Both the position numbers and the translations under genes were made by a program. DNA of 64,000 bases from Verrucomicrobiia bacterium (lineage in GTDB: Bacteria > Verrucomicrobiota > Verrucomicrobiia > Opitutales > Opitutaceae), in assembly GCA_011525695.1 (NCBI GenBank), contig WYBX01000041.1, positions 62,001-126,000 of the forward strand, read 5' to 3'. Below, piece by piece: positions 25,689-34,663 of the stretch (position 1 is the first letter of the stretch; each line of letters opens with the position of its first letter). Under the pieces are notes generated by a model that saw only the letters and a list, made by a program, of their open reading frames with translations, was not told the origin of the DNA and searched no databases.

Positions 25689-25711
25689 GGGGCGCAGCAA
25701 GGCTGCGCCCC
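25689..25711 (+). repeat. REP-like hairpin, GGGCGCAG family
   Basis: Stem GGGCGCAG, loop CAAGG and stem CTGCGCCC. It lies between two possible starts of the next gene and matches the hairpins at 41358 and 41403, which argues that this stretch is intergenic. Confidence 0.8.
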
Positions 25712-25750
25712 GATGGGGGCCTGGCCGGATTTTTTGACGTTGCGTCTGGC

Positions 25751-27004
25751 ATGCCTCGTTGCCCCCGAGGCATCCGCCGGCTGTTCGGATTCTCACTGGC
25801 CGCCTGCATCCTGGCGCAGTTGCACGCCGCTCCGAGCGTCGAAATGGAGCACGTCGTCCTGCATCGGGATGACACGATGTACTATCTTGGACCGTCGCTC
25901 GCCGTTCTGCGGAACGGCGACATCCTCATGGGCCTGCGCGAGGCTCATGGCCGTCCACCGAGCCTGCGGGGGCACGTCGATCCTACGGCTCGCGGCGTCT
26001 TCCTGGTCTCGCGCGACGGCGGCAGGACATTTGGCGAGAAGCAGATCATCGATGATGAAACCCTCCGGTTCTCGTCTTCCCAGGACACGACCCTGACCAT
26101 GCTTTCCGACGGGAGCATTCTGGCCAGCATCTACAGCTGGGGGATTGCCCCGGTTCCGACTGGCATCGACTTGTCGAAGATCCACTCCGGAAAGAGAGTG
26201 GTGGGGCCCACGAAGCCGTTCATCAGCATCTTCGAGGGATTGTGGACGAGGCATTCCAAGGACGGAGGCAAGACATGGACCTCACGGCGCAGTGTGGACG
26301 TTCACGGTTTGCCGCCGCTGGCCGCGCGCAGTCCCGTGGTCGAGCTTGCGGATGGGACGCTGCTGATGCAGGTCAACGACCTGAGCCGCTCGGTCGGACA
26401 GCCGCGCGACTGGGCGAGGGTGTTCTGTCTGCGCTCCAAGGATCGAGGTGTGACCTGGGGTGACCCGGCGCTGGTGGCGGAGGGATCGAAGCTGACGGTT
26501 CATTACCTCGAGCCCAGCCTGGTCAGGCTCAGGAGCGGCCGGCTGATTAGCATGCTGCGGACGCGCGGCGAAGGGCCGGGAGCGGACGAGCGGGTCAAGA
26601 ACGAGGGGGGCGATATCGGCACCATCTACGCCCATTATGGGCATATCTTCCAATCGGTCTCCGACGACGATGGGCGGACCTGGTCCCCGGCGGAGCAGAC
26701 GCCGATGTGGGGCTTTCCCGCGCATGTCCTGGAGTTGAAGGACGGCCGGCTGCTCTGTGCCTATGGCTACCGACGCAAACCTTACGGAGTGCGGGCGACC
26801 CTCAGTCATGACGGGGGGCGGACTTGGGACATCGCGAACGAGATGATTATCCGGGATGACGGCGGCACATCCGATCTTGGATATCCAGTTTCCATCCAGT
26901 TGCCCGACGGCCGGGTTCTGATGGCGTATTATTTCAACCAGGAAAAGCCGGGTGATCCTGAGACAGCCACGCGTTATATTGCCGGCACCTTCCTGAGGCT
27001 CTAG
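25751..27004 (+). CDS. Exported sialidase-fold (BNR/Asp-box) protein, copy 1
   Basis: This 417-residue protein has a signal peptide (RRLFGFSLAACILAQLHA) and five Asp-boxes (SRDGGRTFG, SKDGGKTWT, SKDRGVTWG, SDDDGRTWS, SHDGGRTWD), typical of a six-bladed sialidase propeller. The classical F/YRIP arginine motif of GH33 sialidases is not visible near the N-terminus, so the sialidase reading rests on fold, not on catalytic residues. The frame is open back to an ATG at 25640 overlapping the symporter stop. The start at 25751 is preferred because a signal peptide follows it and a REP-like hairpin lies in the extra segment. It is a tandem paralogue of the next gene. Confidence 0.85.
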   Translation: MPRCPRGIRRLFGFSLAACILAQLHAAPSVEMEHVVLHRDDTMYYLGPSLAVLRNGDILMGLREAHGRPPSLRGHVDPTARGVFLVSRDGGRTFGEKQIIDDETLRFSSSQDTTLTMLSDGSILASIYSWGIAPVPTGIDLSKIHSGKRVVGPTKPFISIFEGLWTRHSKDGGKTWTSRRSVDVHGLPPLAARSPVVELADGTLLMQVNDLSRSVGQPRDWARVFCLRSKDRGVTWGDPALVAEGSKLTVHYLEPSLVRLRSGRLISMLRTRGEGPGADERVKNEGGDIGTIYAHYGHIFQSVSDDDGRTWSPAEQTPMWGFPAHVLELKDGRLLCAYGYRRKPYGVRATLSHDGGRTWDIANEMIIRDDGGTSDLGYPVSIQLPDGRVLMAYYFNQEKPGDPETATRYIAGTFLRL

Positions 27005-27022
27005 CGCAACTGAGCTCAGCCT

Positions 27023-27105
27023 TTACCGCAGATATCGCAGATGAACGCAGATAACTGAAGAACCGCTTTCATCATCTGCGCCATCTGCGTTATCTGCGGT
27101 TGCAT
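27023..27105. repeat. Inverted repeat element built of CGCAGATA-type units
   Basis: The 362-bp gap 27005-27366 contains no convincing gene. Its left part has CCGCAGATA-like units of about 9-10 bp (27025-27058), mirrored at 27074-27105 as ATCTGCG units ending TGCGGTTG. A related element lies at 39771-39834. A separate hairpin follows at 27256. Confidence 0.78.
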
Positions 27106-27255
27106 GAGCCTGGGAAGGCTCGACCTGTTCACAATGAGTTTCGCCATTCAAGTCGCCTACAATGTTTGCGCGCAGCAGCCAACCCGGCGAGTTGGAGCGG
27201 ACATATCACCGTCACATGCCACAGCCCAATTTCCGTTCGGAAGTGATCGAGGTAG

Positions 27256-27274
27256 CGCCGGTTTTCAACCGGCG
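27256..27274. repeat. REP-like hairpin, CGCCGGTT family
   Basis: Stem CGCCGGTT, loop TTC and stem AACCGGCG lie in the gap between the two sialidase-fold genes, preceded by GGTAG. Confidence 0.75.
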
Positions 27275-27366
27275 TCCAGCAGTCGGGAGACACGTACTAC
27301 CGCCAAGCGCCTGCTTCTGAACATGCGGGGATCCGAGTCACGCCGGAGTCGCCCGGCGGTTTTCTT

Positions 27367-28638
27367 ATGAACGAAAGCAAATCGTCAGAAATTGGCGCCA
27401 CCCTCCGTGGCTTGCTTGCCCTCACAATGATGGCGGGCGGGACCGTGCTGGCCGCCACCGGATCCAAGGTGCGGATGGAGCACGTCACCCTCCACCGGGA
27501 CGACACGATGTATTATATCGGGGATCCTTCGCTGGCGGTATTGCCGAACGGCGAGATCCTCCTGGGAATACGTGAAGCGCACGCGCGGCCGCCGGGAGAT
27601 CGCGGTCACGTGGATCCCACCGCGCGGACGATTCTGCTTCGTTCGCGCGATCAGGGTCGCACGTTCGGGGAGAAGCGCGTCATCGACGACGAGACGTTGC
27701 GGTTCTCTTCATCGCAATCCGCTGCGCTCACCGTGTTGTCCGACGGCAGCGTCCTGGCCGGCATCTACACCTGGGGCATCGCACCCGTTCCGATCGGGAT
27801 CGATCTGGCCAAGATTCATTCCGGAAAGCGGGTGGTCGGGCCGCAGAAGCCGTTCATCGGCATCTTCGAGGGGTTGTGGACCCGACGCTCGACTGATGGG
27901 GGCATGACCTGGCAGCCCCGCAATTCGGTGGACATCGCCGGGCTGCCGCCGCTTGCCACCCGAGCGCCCGTGGTCGAACTGCGCGACGGCACGCTCCTGA
28001 TGCAGGTCAACGACCTGAGCCGAAGCGTTGGCCAGCCACGTGACTGGGCCCGGGTCTTTTGCCTGCGCTCCACCGATCGAGGCGCGACCTGGGGCGAACC
28101 CGCCTTGGTGGCCGAAGGCTCGAAGCTGACAGTTCACTACCTCGAGCCGAGCCTGTTGCGGTTACGGAGTGGAAGGCTGATCAGCATGCTGCGGACACGC
28201 GGCGAAGGGCCGGGGGCGGACGAGCGAGCGAAGGGCGAGGGCGGTGGCGTCCGGGCGGTGTACGACCATTATGGGCATATCTTCCAGTCCGTCTCCGATG
28301 ACGACGGGCGGACGTGGACGCAGCCGGAGCAGACGCCGATGTGGGGCTTTCCCGCGCATGTGCTGGAATTGAGCGACGGCCGGCTGCTCTGTGCGTACGG
28401 CTACCGGCGCAAGCCCTACGGCGTGCGGGCTACCCTGAGTCATGACGGAGGACGGACCTGGGATATTGCCAACGAAATGATCATCCGTGATGACGGTGGC
28501 ACATCCGATCTTGGATATCCGGTTTCCATCCAGCTGCCTGATGGCCGGATCCTGATGGCGTACTATTTCAATCAGGAAAGGGCAGCGGATCCTGAATCGG
28601 CGACCCGTTATATCGAGGGCACTTTCCTGAAACTCTAA
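27367..28638 (+). CDS. Exported sialidase-fold (BNR/Asp-box) protein, copy 2
   Basis: This 423-residue protein has a signal peptide (LRGLLALTMMAGGTVLAA) and Asp-boxes SRDQGRTFG, STDGGMTWQ, STDRGATWG, SDDDGRTWT and SHDGGRTWD. It is very similar to copy 1 from the conserved MEHVxLHRDDTMYY onward, so the pair arose by tandem duplication. The substitutions at many third positions suggest the duplication is not very recent. Like copy 1 it lacks a visible RIP motif. It is 12 bp upstream of the pyruvyl-transferase-family gene and probably shares its transcript. The function is predicted as a secreted glycosidase or glycan-binding propeller. Confidence 0.86.
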   Translation: MNESKSSEIGATLRGLLALTMMAGGTVLAATGSKVRMEHVTLHRDDTMYYIGDPSLAVLPNGEILLGIREAHARPPGDRGHVDPTARTILLRSRDQGRTFGEKRVIDDETLRFSSSQSAALTVLSDGSVLAGIYTWGIAPVPIGIDLAKIHSGKRVVGPQKPFIGIFEGLWTRRSTDGGMTWQPRNSVDIAGLPPLATRAPVVELRDGTLLMQVNDLSRSVGQPRDWARVFCLRSTDRGATWGEPALVAEGSKLTVHYLEPSLLRLRSGRLISMLRTRGEGPGADERAKGEGGGVRAVYDHYGHIFQSVSDDDGRTWTQPEQTPMWGFPAHVLELSDGRLLCAYGYRRKPYGVRATLSHDGGRTWDIANEMIIRDDGGTSDLGYPVSIQLPDGRILMAYYFNQERAADPESATRYIEGTFLKL

Positions 28639-28650
28639 TTTGCATCTCTG

Positions 28651-29838
28651 ATGACGAAATACACTGTTCTTACGACTTTTCCCTCCAACCGGAGTTCGGC
28701 CAATGTTGGCGACCAGTTGATCGAGGTGGCAGTGAAGCGACTGATCATGCGGGAGCGCGGAAATGTCGAGTTTCTCACCATCTTTCGCGAGGAACCGCTC
28801 GAGGAGCGCCTCGACGAGATCAACGCGACCGCCGCCATTCTATTTCCCGGGTTTGGAATCCGGGACGTACCCATGTATCCGGGCTGCTATCGGCTGTTGG
28901 AGGATCTCGATCGAATCAAGGTTCCGCTCATTCCGATCGGAGCGAACTGGAATGTCTATCCGGGAGACTCCGAAACCCGCCGTGGCTTGAGGTATTCTGC
29001 GGAGACCATGGGATTCCTGGAGCGGGTGGCGCGGGGCGTGGATCGGATCTCCTGTCGCGAGTATACCGTCTGCGAGATCCTGCGACGGCACGGGATTTCC
29101 AATACGCTGATGACCGGCGATCCGGCATGGTATGACCCGGATTTCTTCGGGCAGCCACTCCATCGCCCGTCTACGATCGAGCGGGTCGTCTTCAGTCCTC
29201 CATTGAGCGCCTTCTATCGGCAGCAGGCTGATGAAGTTCTGTCGATGCTGGCCAAGCTTTTCCCCGAGGCACAGCGTTACTGCGCGATGCACCTGACCGA
29301 TGCGAGGGCTTCGACGTTTGCCGACAAGCGGCCCACGAACGACGCCTCGATGCGGAGCGATGTGGCGGAGAAGAACGCGTTCGTGCGCCGTCGGGCGCGG
29401 GAACTGGGTTTCGAGGTGCTGGAACTGGCCGGCGATGTGACCAAGCTGGACTTCTACCGTGAATGCGATCTGCACGTGGGCTACGAATGTCACGCTCATC
29501 TCGGATTCTTCCGGCAGCGCCGTCCGTCCGTTCTCATCGCCGAGGATGCCCGCGGCGTGGGTTTCAATTACACGCTCGGCGCCGGCGGCTTCAACGGCTT
29601 CATCCGGAAAGGCCGGGAACCCGCCCGCCCGCCGAAGGAGGGCGGGACCTCGGGATACTGCGTCACCGCCGAGGAATTTGCGGCCGCGCCCGCCCGGGCT
29701 GATCTCGTGGCCGACGTCCGCCAGTATCTCGAGGAGGAATGTAACAACGGGTTTCGGCGGTATGGTGCAGTAGCGGGGTTCATTGACGAAACCTACGAGA
29801 AGGTGATGGCTCCGTTCCTGCGATCGCTGCCCGGCTGA
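28651..29838 (+). CDS. Polysaccharide pyruvyl transferase family protein
   Basis: This 395-residue cytoplasmic protein has the PF04230-type N-terminus with a glycine-rich SSANVGDQLIEVAVKRLI segment. It continues with ILFPGFGIRDVP, LIPIGANW, RISCREYTVCEILRRHG and CDLHVGYECHAHLGFFRQR, the usual order of conserved blocks. Characterised members transfer pyruvate from PEP to sugars of exopolysaccharides, but many relatives in catabolic clusters are uncharacterised. Its place between sialidase-fold and NanM-like genes is unusual for a biosynthetic enzyme. The start ATG 28651 follows copy 2 by 12 bp. Confidence 0.8.
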   Translation: MTKYTVLTTFPSNRSSANVGDQLIEVAVKRLIMRERGNVEFLTIFREEPLEERLDEINATAAILFPGFGIRDVPMYPGCYRLLEDLDRIKVPLIPIGANWNVYPGDSETRRGLRYSAETMGFLERVARGVDRISCREYTVCEILRRHGISNTLMTGDPAWYDPDFFGQPLHRPSTIERVVFSPPLSAFYRQQADEVLSMLAKLFPEAQRYCAMHLTDARASTFADKRPTNDASMRSDVAEKNAFVRRRARELGFEVLELAGDVTKLDFYRECDLHVGYECHAHLGFFRQRRPSVLIAEDARGVGFNYTLGAGGFNGFIRKGREPARPPKEGGTSGYCVTAEEFAAAPARADLVADVRQYLEEECNNGFRRYGAVAGFIDETYEKVMAPFLRSLPG

Positions 29839-29863
29839 CCGACGGCTCTCCTTTTGGCAGAGA

Positions 29864-30880
29864 ATGAACTTCCGCCATTCCATTTCCATTGCGACCGGTG
29901 TCTTCCTTGGAATGACCGCTGCCGGATGGACGGCCGAACCATGGATCGAACTGCCGTCGCTGCCTGGAGGACTCGCTGGGTTTGCGGTTCGGAACCTCGA
30001 TGGGAGGATCCAGATCGCTGGTGGCACGAATTGGAAGGATGGCAACAAGACATGGTCTGACCGGATTCTGGAGCTTTCCGAACCTGGCAGGCAGTGGCGA
30101 ATCGTGGGCGATCTCCCCTTTCCGCTGGCGTATGGCGGATCGATGGTTGCCGACGAGGGGTGGTGGCTCCTGGGCGGACACAACGTCCGGGAAGCGAGTG
30201 GTGACGCTGTTTGCCTGGACGACGCGGGCAGGGTGGTGCGAAGGCTCAAATTGTCGATGCGATGGCGCTTCGCCCGTGGGACCGCACTGGGGGAGACGGG
30301 GTATTTCGTCGTGCGTCAGGAAGCGGCGGGAGGAGAGTGGGAGGGAGTATTCATGGAGGTTTCTCCTGGGACTGGCGCAGCACGTGTACTTGCTCCACTT
30401 CCAAATGGAGCCTGGGTGTCACCGGCAATCTCCCCGGCGAATGAACGGATTGTGGTGGCGGGCGGAGCTGCTTTTGACCGGGCATCCGGCACGTTGGACA
30501 ATCGCAGGGAGATTTTTGTCTACGATCCAAATTATCGGCGCTGGTCCCAATGGGGAGCGCTGCCGAAGGCGGTGCGTGGAATGGCAGCTGTCGCACTCGA
30601 TTCCCAACGGATCCTCCTGGCGGGTGGTTTTTCCGTGGACGGCCAGTTCGAAGCGGATGCCTATGTACTCGATTTCGCCGCCGGCCGGCTGGCTCGAACG
30701 CGTCCGCTGCCCATTGGCTGCATGCCTGAACTCGTTCGAGCGGGCGACTGGATCTATTCGATCGGTGGCGAGGATGACCATCGAAGCCGCAGTCGCAGAG
30801 TCTTCAAAATTCCTGTCCGCAGTCTGATCGAGGGGGCTGAAATGAACTCAGCGAACCACGAAACGAAGGATCCACAATGA
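29864..30880 (+). CDS. Exported kelch-repeat protein, NanM-like (mutarotase/epimerase type)
   Basis: This 338-residue protein has a signal peptide (ISIATGVFLGMTAAGWTA) and kelch-type glycine pairs spaced about 45-60 residues apart (IAGGTNW, LLGGHNV, VAGGAAF, LAGGFSV, SIGGEDD), consistent with a six-bladed beta-propeller. The order and size resemble N-acetylneuraminate epimerase NanM, a periplasmic sialic acid mutarotase. Neighbouring sialidase-fold and DapA/NanA-type genes support that reading, but catalytic residues cannot be confirmed by eye. Its TGA overlaps the start of the sulfatase gene as ATGA. Confidence 0.75.
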   Translation: MNFRHSISIATGVFLGMTAAGWTAEPWIELPSLPGGLAGFAVRNLDGRIQIAGGTNWKDGNKTWSDRILELSEPGRQWRIVGDLPFPLAYGGSMVADEGWWLLGGHNVREASGDAVCLDDAGRVVRRLKLSMRWRFARGTALGETGYFVVRQEAAGGEWEGVFMEVSPGTGAARVLAPLPNGAWVSPAISPANERIVVAGGAAFDRASGTLDNRREIFVYDPNYRRWSQWGALPKAVRGMAAVALDSQRILLAGGFSVDGQFEADAYVLDFAAGRLARTRPLPIGCMPELVRAGDWIYSIGGEDDHRSRSRRVFKIPVRSLIEGAEMNSANHETKDPQ

Positions 30881-32403
30881 AGCGAAATGCCATAGCGGGA
30901 GCGTTTTACTGCCTTGCCTCCAGTCTCTGCTCTTTGCCGGTTTTCGGTGCTGGGGCTCTTTCCGGTTCGGGGCAGAAGCCCAACGTGCTCATCATCACGA
31001 TCGACGATCACAGTTCCTACCTGCACAGTGCGCTGCAGCAGGATCGACTGGTCCGCACACCCAACATGGAGAGGCTGGCCAGAGACGGCGTCTGGTTTTC
31101 GAAAGCTTACAGCCATCCCTCCTGCGGCCCGTCCCGCACATCCATTCTCACGGGCGTGAATCCCTCGAGTTCGGGCATCTATTATAACAATCAGGCCTAC
31201 CGCCGGTCCTCAGGCTGGATTGCAAAGGTGACGATCCTTCCCCAGCAATTCCTCCGCCACGGCTACCTCACGGCCGGTTATGGGAAGATAGCCCACAGCA
31301 CGTTCATGGAGGACGACGTCAACGCATTCACCCCTGGATATTACAGGATGCACAGCCGGGAAGGGGATGTGACCTGGACTGACGGGGATCTCGCAAAACA
31401 GGTGCCGCGGCAGGATCTGGTGCAGATTCCCGGGCTGCACTCGGCCCACCGTTATGGAATCCTGCCGGATGAGTGGGACCGGGAGGATCGTTCCAAATGG
31501 CAGCAGGACACCGAACAGGCGCAGCGGGCAATCGATGTGATTCAAGGTGAGCATTCGCAGCCATTCTTCTTGTGGGCCGGCTTTTACCGGCCGCATCTGG
31601 AGTGGATTGCCGCACGGCGATATTACGAGATGTACCCATTGGATCAGATCGAAGTGGATGATGATTATCTTCCCGGGGATCTGGAGGATGTGCCGCAACC
31701 CGGCCGCTGGGCGGCAGCCAACCATCCGAAAGATGGTCATGAGAACGTGACCAAACACGGGCTGTGGCGGCGGTACCTGCAGGCGTACTATGCCTCGATC
31801 ACGTATGTCGACGAGCAGATTGGCCGCGTGCTCGATGCGCTGGAGGCAAGTCCGGAGGCCAACAACACGATTGTGGTCTTCGCGTCCGACAACGGCTACC
31901 ACACCGGCCAGAAGGATCACTGGGGCAAGTTTACCCTGTGGGAACGTGCATCGCGGGTTGTTTTTTCCATCAGGGTGCCGGGAGGGGAACCCCGCATTTG
32001 CCCCACACCGGTGAGTCTGGTGGACATCTATCCCACCCTGCTTGAGCTTTGCGGGCTGGCTGTTCCGGACACCCATGCCCTGGAGGGACGCAGCCTCGTC
32101 CCGATCCTCAACGGTCAAACCGATGACCGCGGCGCCCCGGTTCTGGTAACCCAGGGCATCGGCAACCATGCGATTCGGGACGCACGGTTTCGTTACATCC
32201 GGTACCGGAACGGAGATGAGGAACTCTACGATCATGACACGGACCCCCAGGAGTGGCACAACCTGGCTGGAAATCCCCACTACGATTTTGTGAAGCGCCG
32301 GCTGGCCAGATACCTGCCTGCCACCGATGCTGCCGAATCCGAGTTTCATCGGGGTGATGCCTCGGTCACCGGCTTTGCCCCGGAAGCATTCGAGGAAAAA
32401 TGA
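30877..32403 (+). CDS. Exported sulfatase, iduronate-2-sulfatase-like
   Basis: This 508-residue protein has a Sec signal peptide (residues 1-25), NVLIITIDDHSSYLHSA with metal-binding aspartates, the formylglycine motif C-G-P-S-R at Cys83 (HPSCGPSRTSILTG), FFLWAGFYRPHLEW and VVFASDNGYHTGQKDHWGK. The DHxxYH-type spacing and PHLEW block are like iduronate-2-sulfatases and related polysaccharide sulfatases. It is coupled to the kelch gene (ATGA overlap) and to the dehydratase gene downstream (AATGA overlap), so all three are one translational unit. Confidence 0.92.
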   Translation: MKRNAIAGAFYCLASSLCSLPVFGAGALSGSGQKPNVLIITIDDHSSYLHSALQQDRLVRTPNMERLARDGVWFSKAYSHPSCGPSRTSILTGVNPSSSGIYYNNQAYRRSSGWIAKVTILPQQFLRHGYLTAGYGKIAHSTFMEDDVNAFTPGYYRMHSREGDVTWTDGDLAKQVPRQDLVQIPGLHSAHRYGILPDEWDREDRSKWQQDTEQAQRAIDVIQGEHSQPFFLWAGFYRPHLEWIAARRYYEMYPLDQIEVDDDYLPGDLEDVPQPGRWAAANHPKDGHENVTKHGLWRRYLQAYYASITYVDEQIGRVLDALEASPEANNTIVVFASDNGYHTGQKDHWGKFTLWERASRVVFSIRVPGGEPRICPTPVSLVDIYPTLLELCGLAVPDTHALEGRSLVPILNGQTDDRGAPVLVTQGIGNHAIRDARFRYIRYRNGDEELYDHDTDPQEWHNLAGNPHYDFVKRRLARYLPATDAAESEFHRGDASVTGFAPEAFEEK

Positions 32404-33632
32404 AGATCACCGATATCAGAATGATGCGCCTCTGGGGTCCCCGCCATCATGGCGTGGGCGGCGGGAGTACGAAAATCGCCAAGGTGGTCGTGCGCGTGGA
32501 CACCGATGCCGGAATACATGGCTTGGGCGAGGCCGACGACTTCATGGGTGTCCGCCAGGGAATTGCGTACATGGCCGAATACTTCCGCGGGCACGACGCG
32601 TTTGCCGCGAACCGGCTGCTTTCGCAGATGCTCTATGGCACCCAGCCGCCACATCCCGGGGGGGCGAAGAGCGGCGTCATGGCGAATGGCAGTGTCGCCT
32701 GCAACATGTGTTCGCCCACGGCAACTCCCTGGGGGCCGGTGGTGTGGGCGGCAAGCGCGGTCGAGATTGCGCTCTGCGATCTCATCGGCAAGGCACTGAA
32801 GACTCCGGCCTGCAATCTTCTGGGAGGCAGGTTTCGCGAAGGTGCCCGGGTCTACCTGGACCGAAGTTCGCCGGCTGATCCCACCGATCTTGCAGCTTGG
32901 GAAAGAATGGCGGGCGAGACGGCGGCATCCGGGTTCACGCAGATGAAGTTCGACATCGATTTCATGGCATCGGAGACCGTGACGGATGTCTGGAACCGTT
33001 CACTCTCATTATGTCAGATCAACCGGATCGTGGAGCGACTCGGCGCGGTCCGTCGGGCCGCGGGGCCCGACTTCGAGATCTGCGTGGATTGTCACATGCA
33101 ATACAATGTGCCCGATGCAATCCGAGTGGCCCGGGCGCTCGAACCGCTGAACCTGCTCTGGCTCGAGGATCCCACCCCGATTACAAATCCGGATTCGTGC
33201 GCCGCAGTGCGGGAGAAGAGCCCAATCCCGATTTGCGTGGGCGAAATGTTCATCGCGGAGCAGTTCCGGCTGTTTGTCGATCGGGAGGCCTGTGACATCC
33301 TGCATCCGGATGTGCTGTTTTGCGGAGGCATGAGGGAACTGCAGCGGATCGCACAGTTCGCGGAGCTGCATCACCTGCCGGTGGCATTCCATGGCAACGG
33401 CGGCGCGATTGCCACCATTGCGGCCGCCCACGTCGGTGCTGCCTGCCGGAATTTTCTCGGGCTCGAGTATCATTTCATCGAGACGCCATGGATTGGTGAA
33501 TACGTCCGGCGCGACGTCCCGCTGTTTCGCGACGGCCAGGTTGTCGTCGGCGATGCGCCGGGCTTGGGGATTGAACTGGATCGGGAGGTCTGCAAGCGAC
33601 ACCTGGCCGCGGGAGAGGCGCTTTTCGACTGA
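32400..33632 (+). CDS. Mandelate racemase/muconate lactonizing (enolase superfamily) sugar-acid dehydratase
   Basis: This 410-residue enolase-superfamily enzyme has metal ligands Asp230 (CVDCHM), Glu256 (LWLEDPTP) and Glu282 (CVGEMF). A His331 (FHGNGG) / Asp304 (LHPDVLFCGG) dyad, Lys183 (MKFDID) and His232 are also present. This set is like galactonate or mannonate dehydratases, which remove water from a sugar acid to give a 2-keto-3-deoxy acid. The next genes, a 2-hydroxyacid dehydrogenase and a DapA/NanA-type lyase, could process such a product. The start overlaps the sulfatase stop by 4 bp. Confidence 0.9.
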   Translation: MKITDIRMMRLWGPRHHGVGGGSTKIAKVVVRVDTDAGIHGLGEADDFMGVRQGIAYMAEYFRGHDAFAANRLLSQMLYGTQPPHPGGAKSGVMANGSVACNMCSPTATPWGPVVWAASAVEIALCDLIGKALKTPACNLLGGRFREGARVYLDRSSPADPTDLAAWERMAGETAASGFTQMKFDIDFMASETVTDVWNRSLSLCQINRIVERLGAVRRAAGPDFEICVDCHMQYNVPDAIRVARALEPLNLLWLEDPTPITNPDSCAAVREKSPIPICVGEMFIAEQFRLFVDREACDILHPDVLFCGGMRELQRIAQFAELHHLPVAFHGNGGAIATIAAAHVGAACRNFLGLEYHFIETPWIGEYVRRDVPLFRDGQVVVGDAPGLGIELDREVCKRHLAAGEALFD

Positions 33633-33670
33633 ACCCAGCCGCGTATGACCATGGATGGAGATCTTCGCCG

Positions 33671-34648
33671 ATGAGCACAGCCTCCCCCTTGAGAATTCTG
33701 GTCCATCGGCAGTTCGCGCGCGATCTGGCGCGGGAGCTCACCGCGATCCCGCATGTGCTCACGACCATGCCGGATTCCGGCGACTCCGGAATGGCGGACC
33801 GACTGGCAGAGACGGATGTTCTTGTCTCGGGCATCTTCAAGGCGGCCTGGCGCGATCCGCGCTGTGCGGTCCGCCTCGTGCATTCCACCGGTGCGGGCAT
33901 CGATGGGATCGAGTTTTCAGCGCTCCCGGCCGGCTGCACCGTATGCAATGTCTATGGACACGAGCGCGGGGTCGCTGAGCAGGCTTTCTTGCTGATCCTC
34001 GCTCTCCAGAAGAGTCTGCTCCGGCTGGATGCGGCACTCCGACGGGGCGACTGGACACCACAGCAACCCTATCTTTCTGAGCTCAGGAATCGGAATCTCC
34101 TGATTCTGGGTGCGGGACATATTGGCCGGGAACTGGTCCGTTGGGGCCGGTTTCTCGATATGCACATCACGGTGCTGACGCGCAACGCGTCTCCCGAACG
34201 CGCCGCAGCACTGGGACTGTCCACTGTCGGTCGCCTTAATGATCTCGAACGGCATCTGCCGGAGGCCGATTTCGTTATTGTGGCGATTCCTGCCGCTGCC
34301 GGCACCGTCGATCTGATCGGGTCGCGGCAGTTGCAGCAGATGAAACCGGGCGCCTTCATCATCAACGTCGGCCGCGGTCCGGTGATCAACGAGGATGCGC
34401 TTTTTGAAGCCCTGCAGGCGCGCCAGATCGCCGGCGCGGGACTCGACGTGTGGTGGCAATATCCGGTTGTGGGCCAGGTCCGGATGCCCTCACGCCGGCC
34501 GTTCCATGAACTCGAAAACGTCGTGATGAGTCCGCACAAGCCGACGATCGAGACCATGGAATACCGCTGGAAGGAGATCGCCGCCAACATCCGGCGCCTG
34601 CGTGACGGTGAGCCTTTGCGCTGTGTTGTCCATCGCTCGGCGGGCTGA
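33671..34648 (+). CDS. D-2-hydroxyacid dehydrogenase family protein
   Basis: This 325-residue protein has the NAD-binding motif LILGAGHIGREL (147-152 glycines), the catalytic arginine in INVGRGPVINE (Arg235) and the catalytic histidine in MSPHKPT (His289). The usual catalytic glutamate of the DVF-x-x-EP segment is absent: the region reads LDVWWQYPV (259-265), more like the DVW-x-PQP of NAD-formate dehydrogenases. It is therefore possibly an oxidoreductase with altered chemistry. It lies 38 bp after the dehydratase and 15 bp before the lyase. Confidence 0.88.
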   Translation: MSTASPLRILVHRQFARDLARELTAIPHVLTTMPDSGDSGMADRLAETDVLVSGIFKAAWRDPRCAVRLVHSTGAGIDGIEFSALPAGCTVCNVYGHERGVAEQAFLLILALQKSLLRLDAALRRGDWTPQQPYLSELRNRNLLILGAGHIGRELVRWGRFLDMHITVLTRNASPERAAALGLSTVGRLNDLERHLPEADFVIVAIPAAAGTVDLIGSRQLQQMKPGAFIINVGRGPVINEDALFEALQARQIAGAGLDVWWQYPVVGQVRMPSRRPFHELENVVMSPHKPTIETMEYRWKEIAANIRRLRDGEPLRCVVHRSAG

Positions 34649-34663
34649 GCAGTCTCCGAAGCC

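Noticed and set aside
27104-27370. 88-codon ORF between the tandem sialidase-fold genes
   Set aside because: Half of it is translated repeat and REP hairpin (AGFQPA-type residues), and it overlaps the next start.
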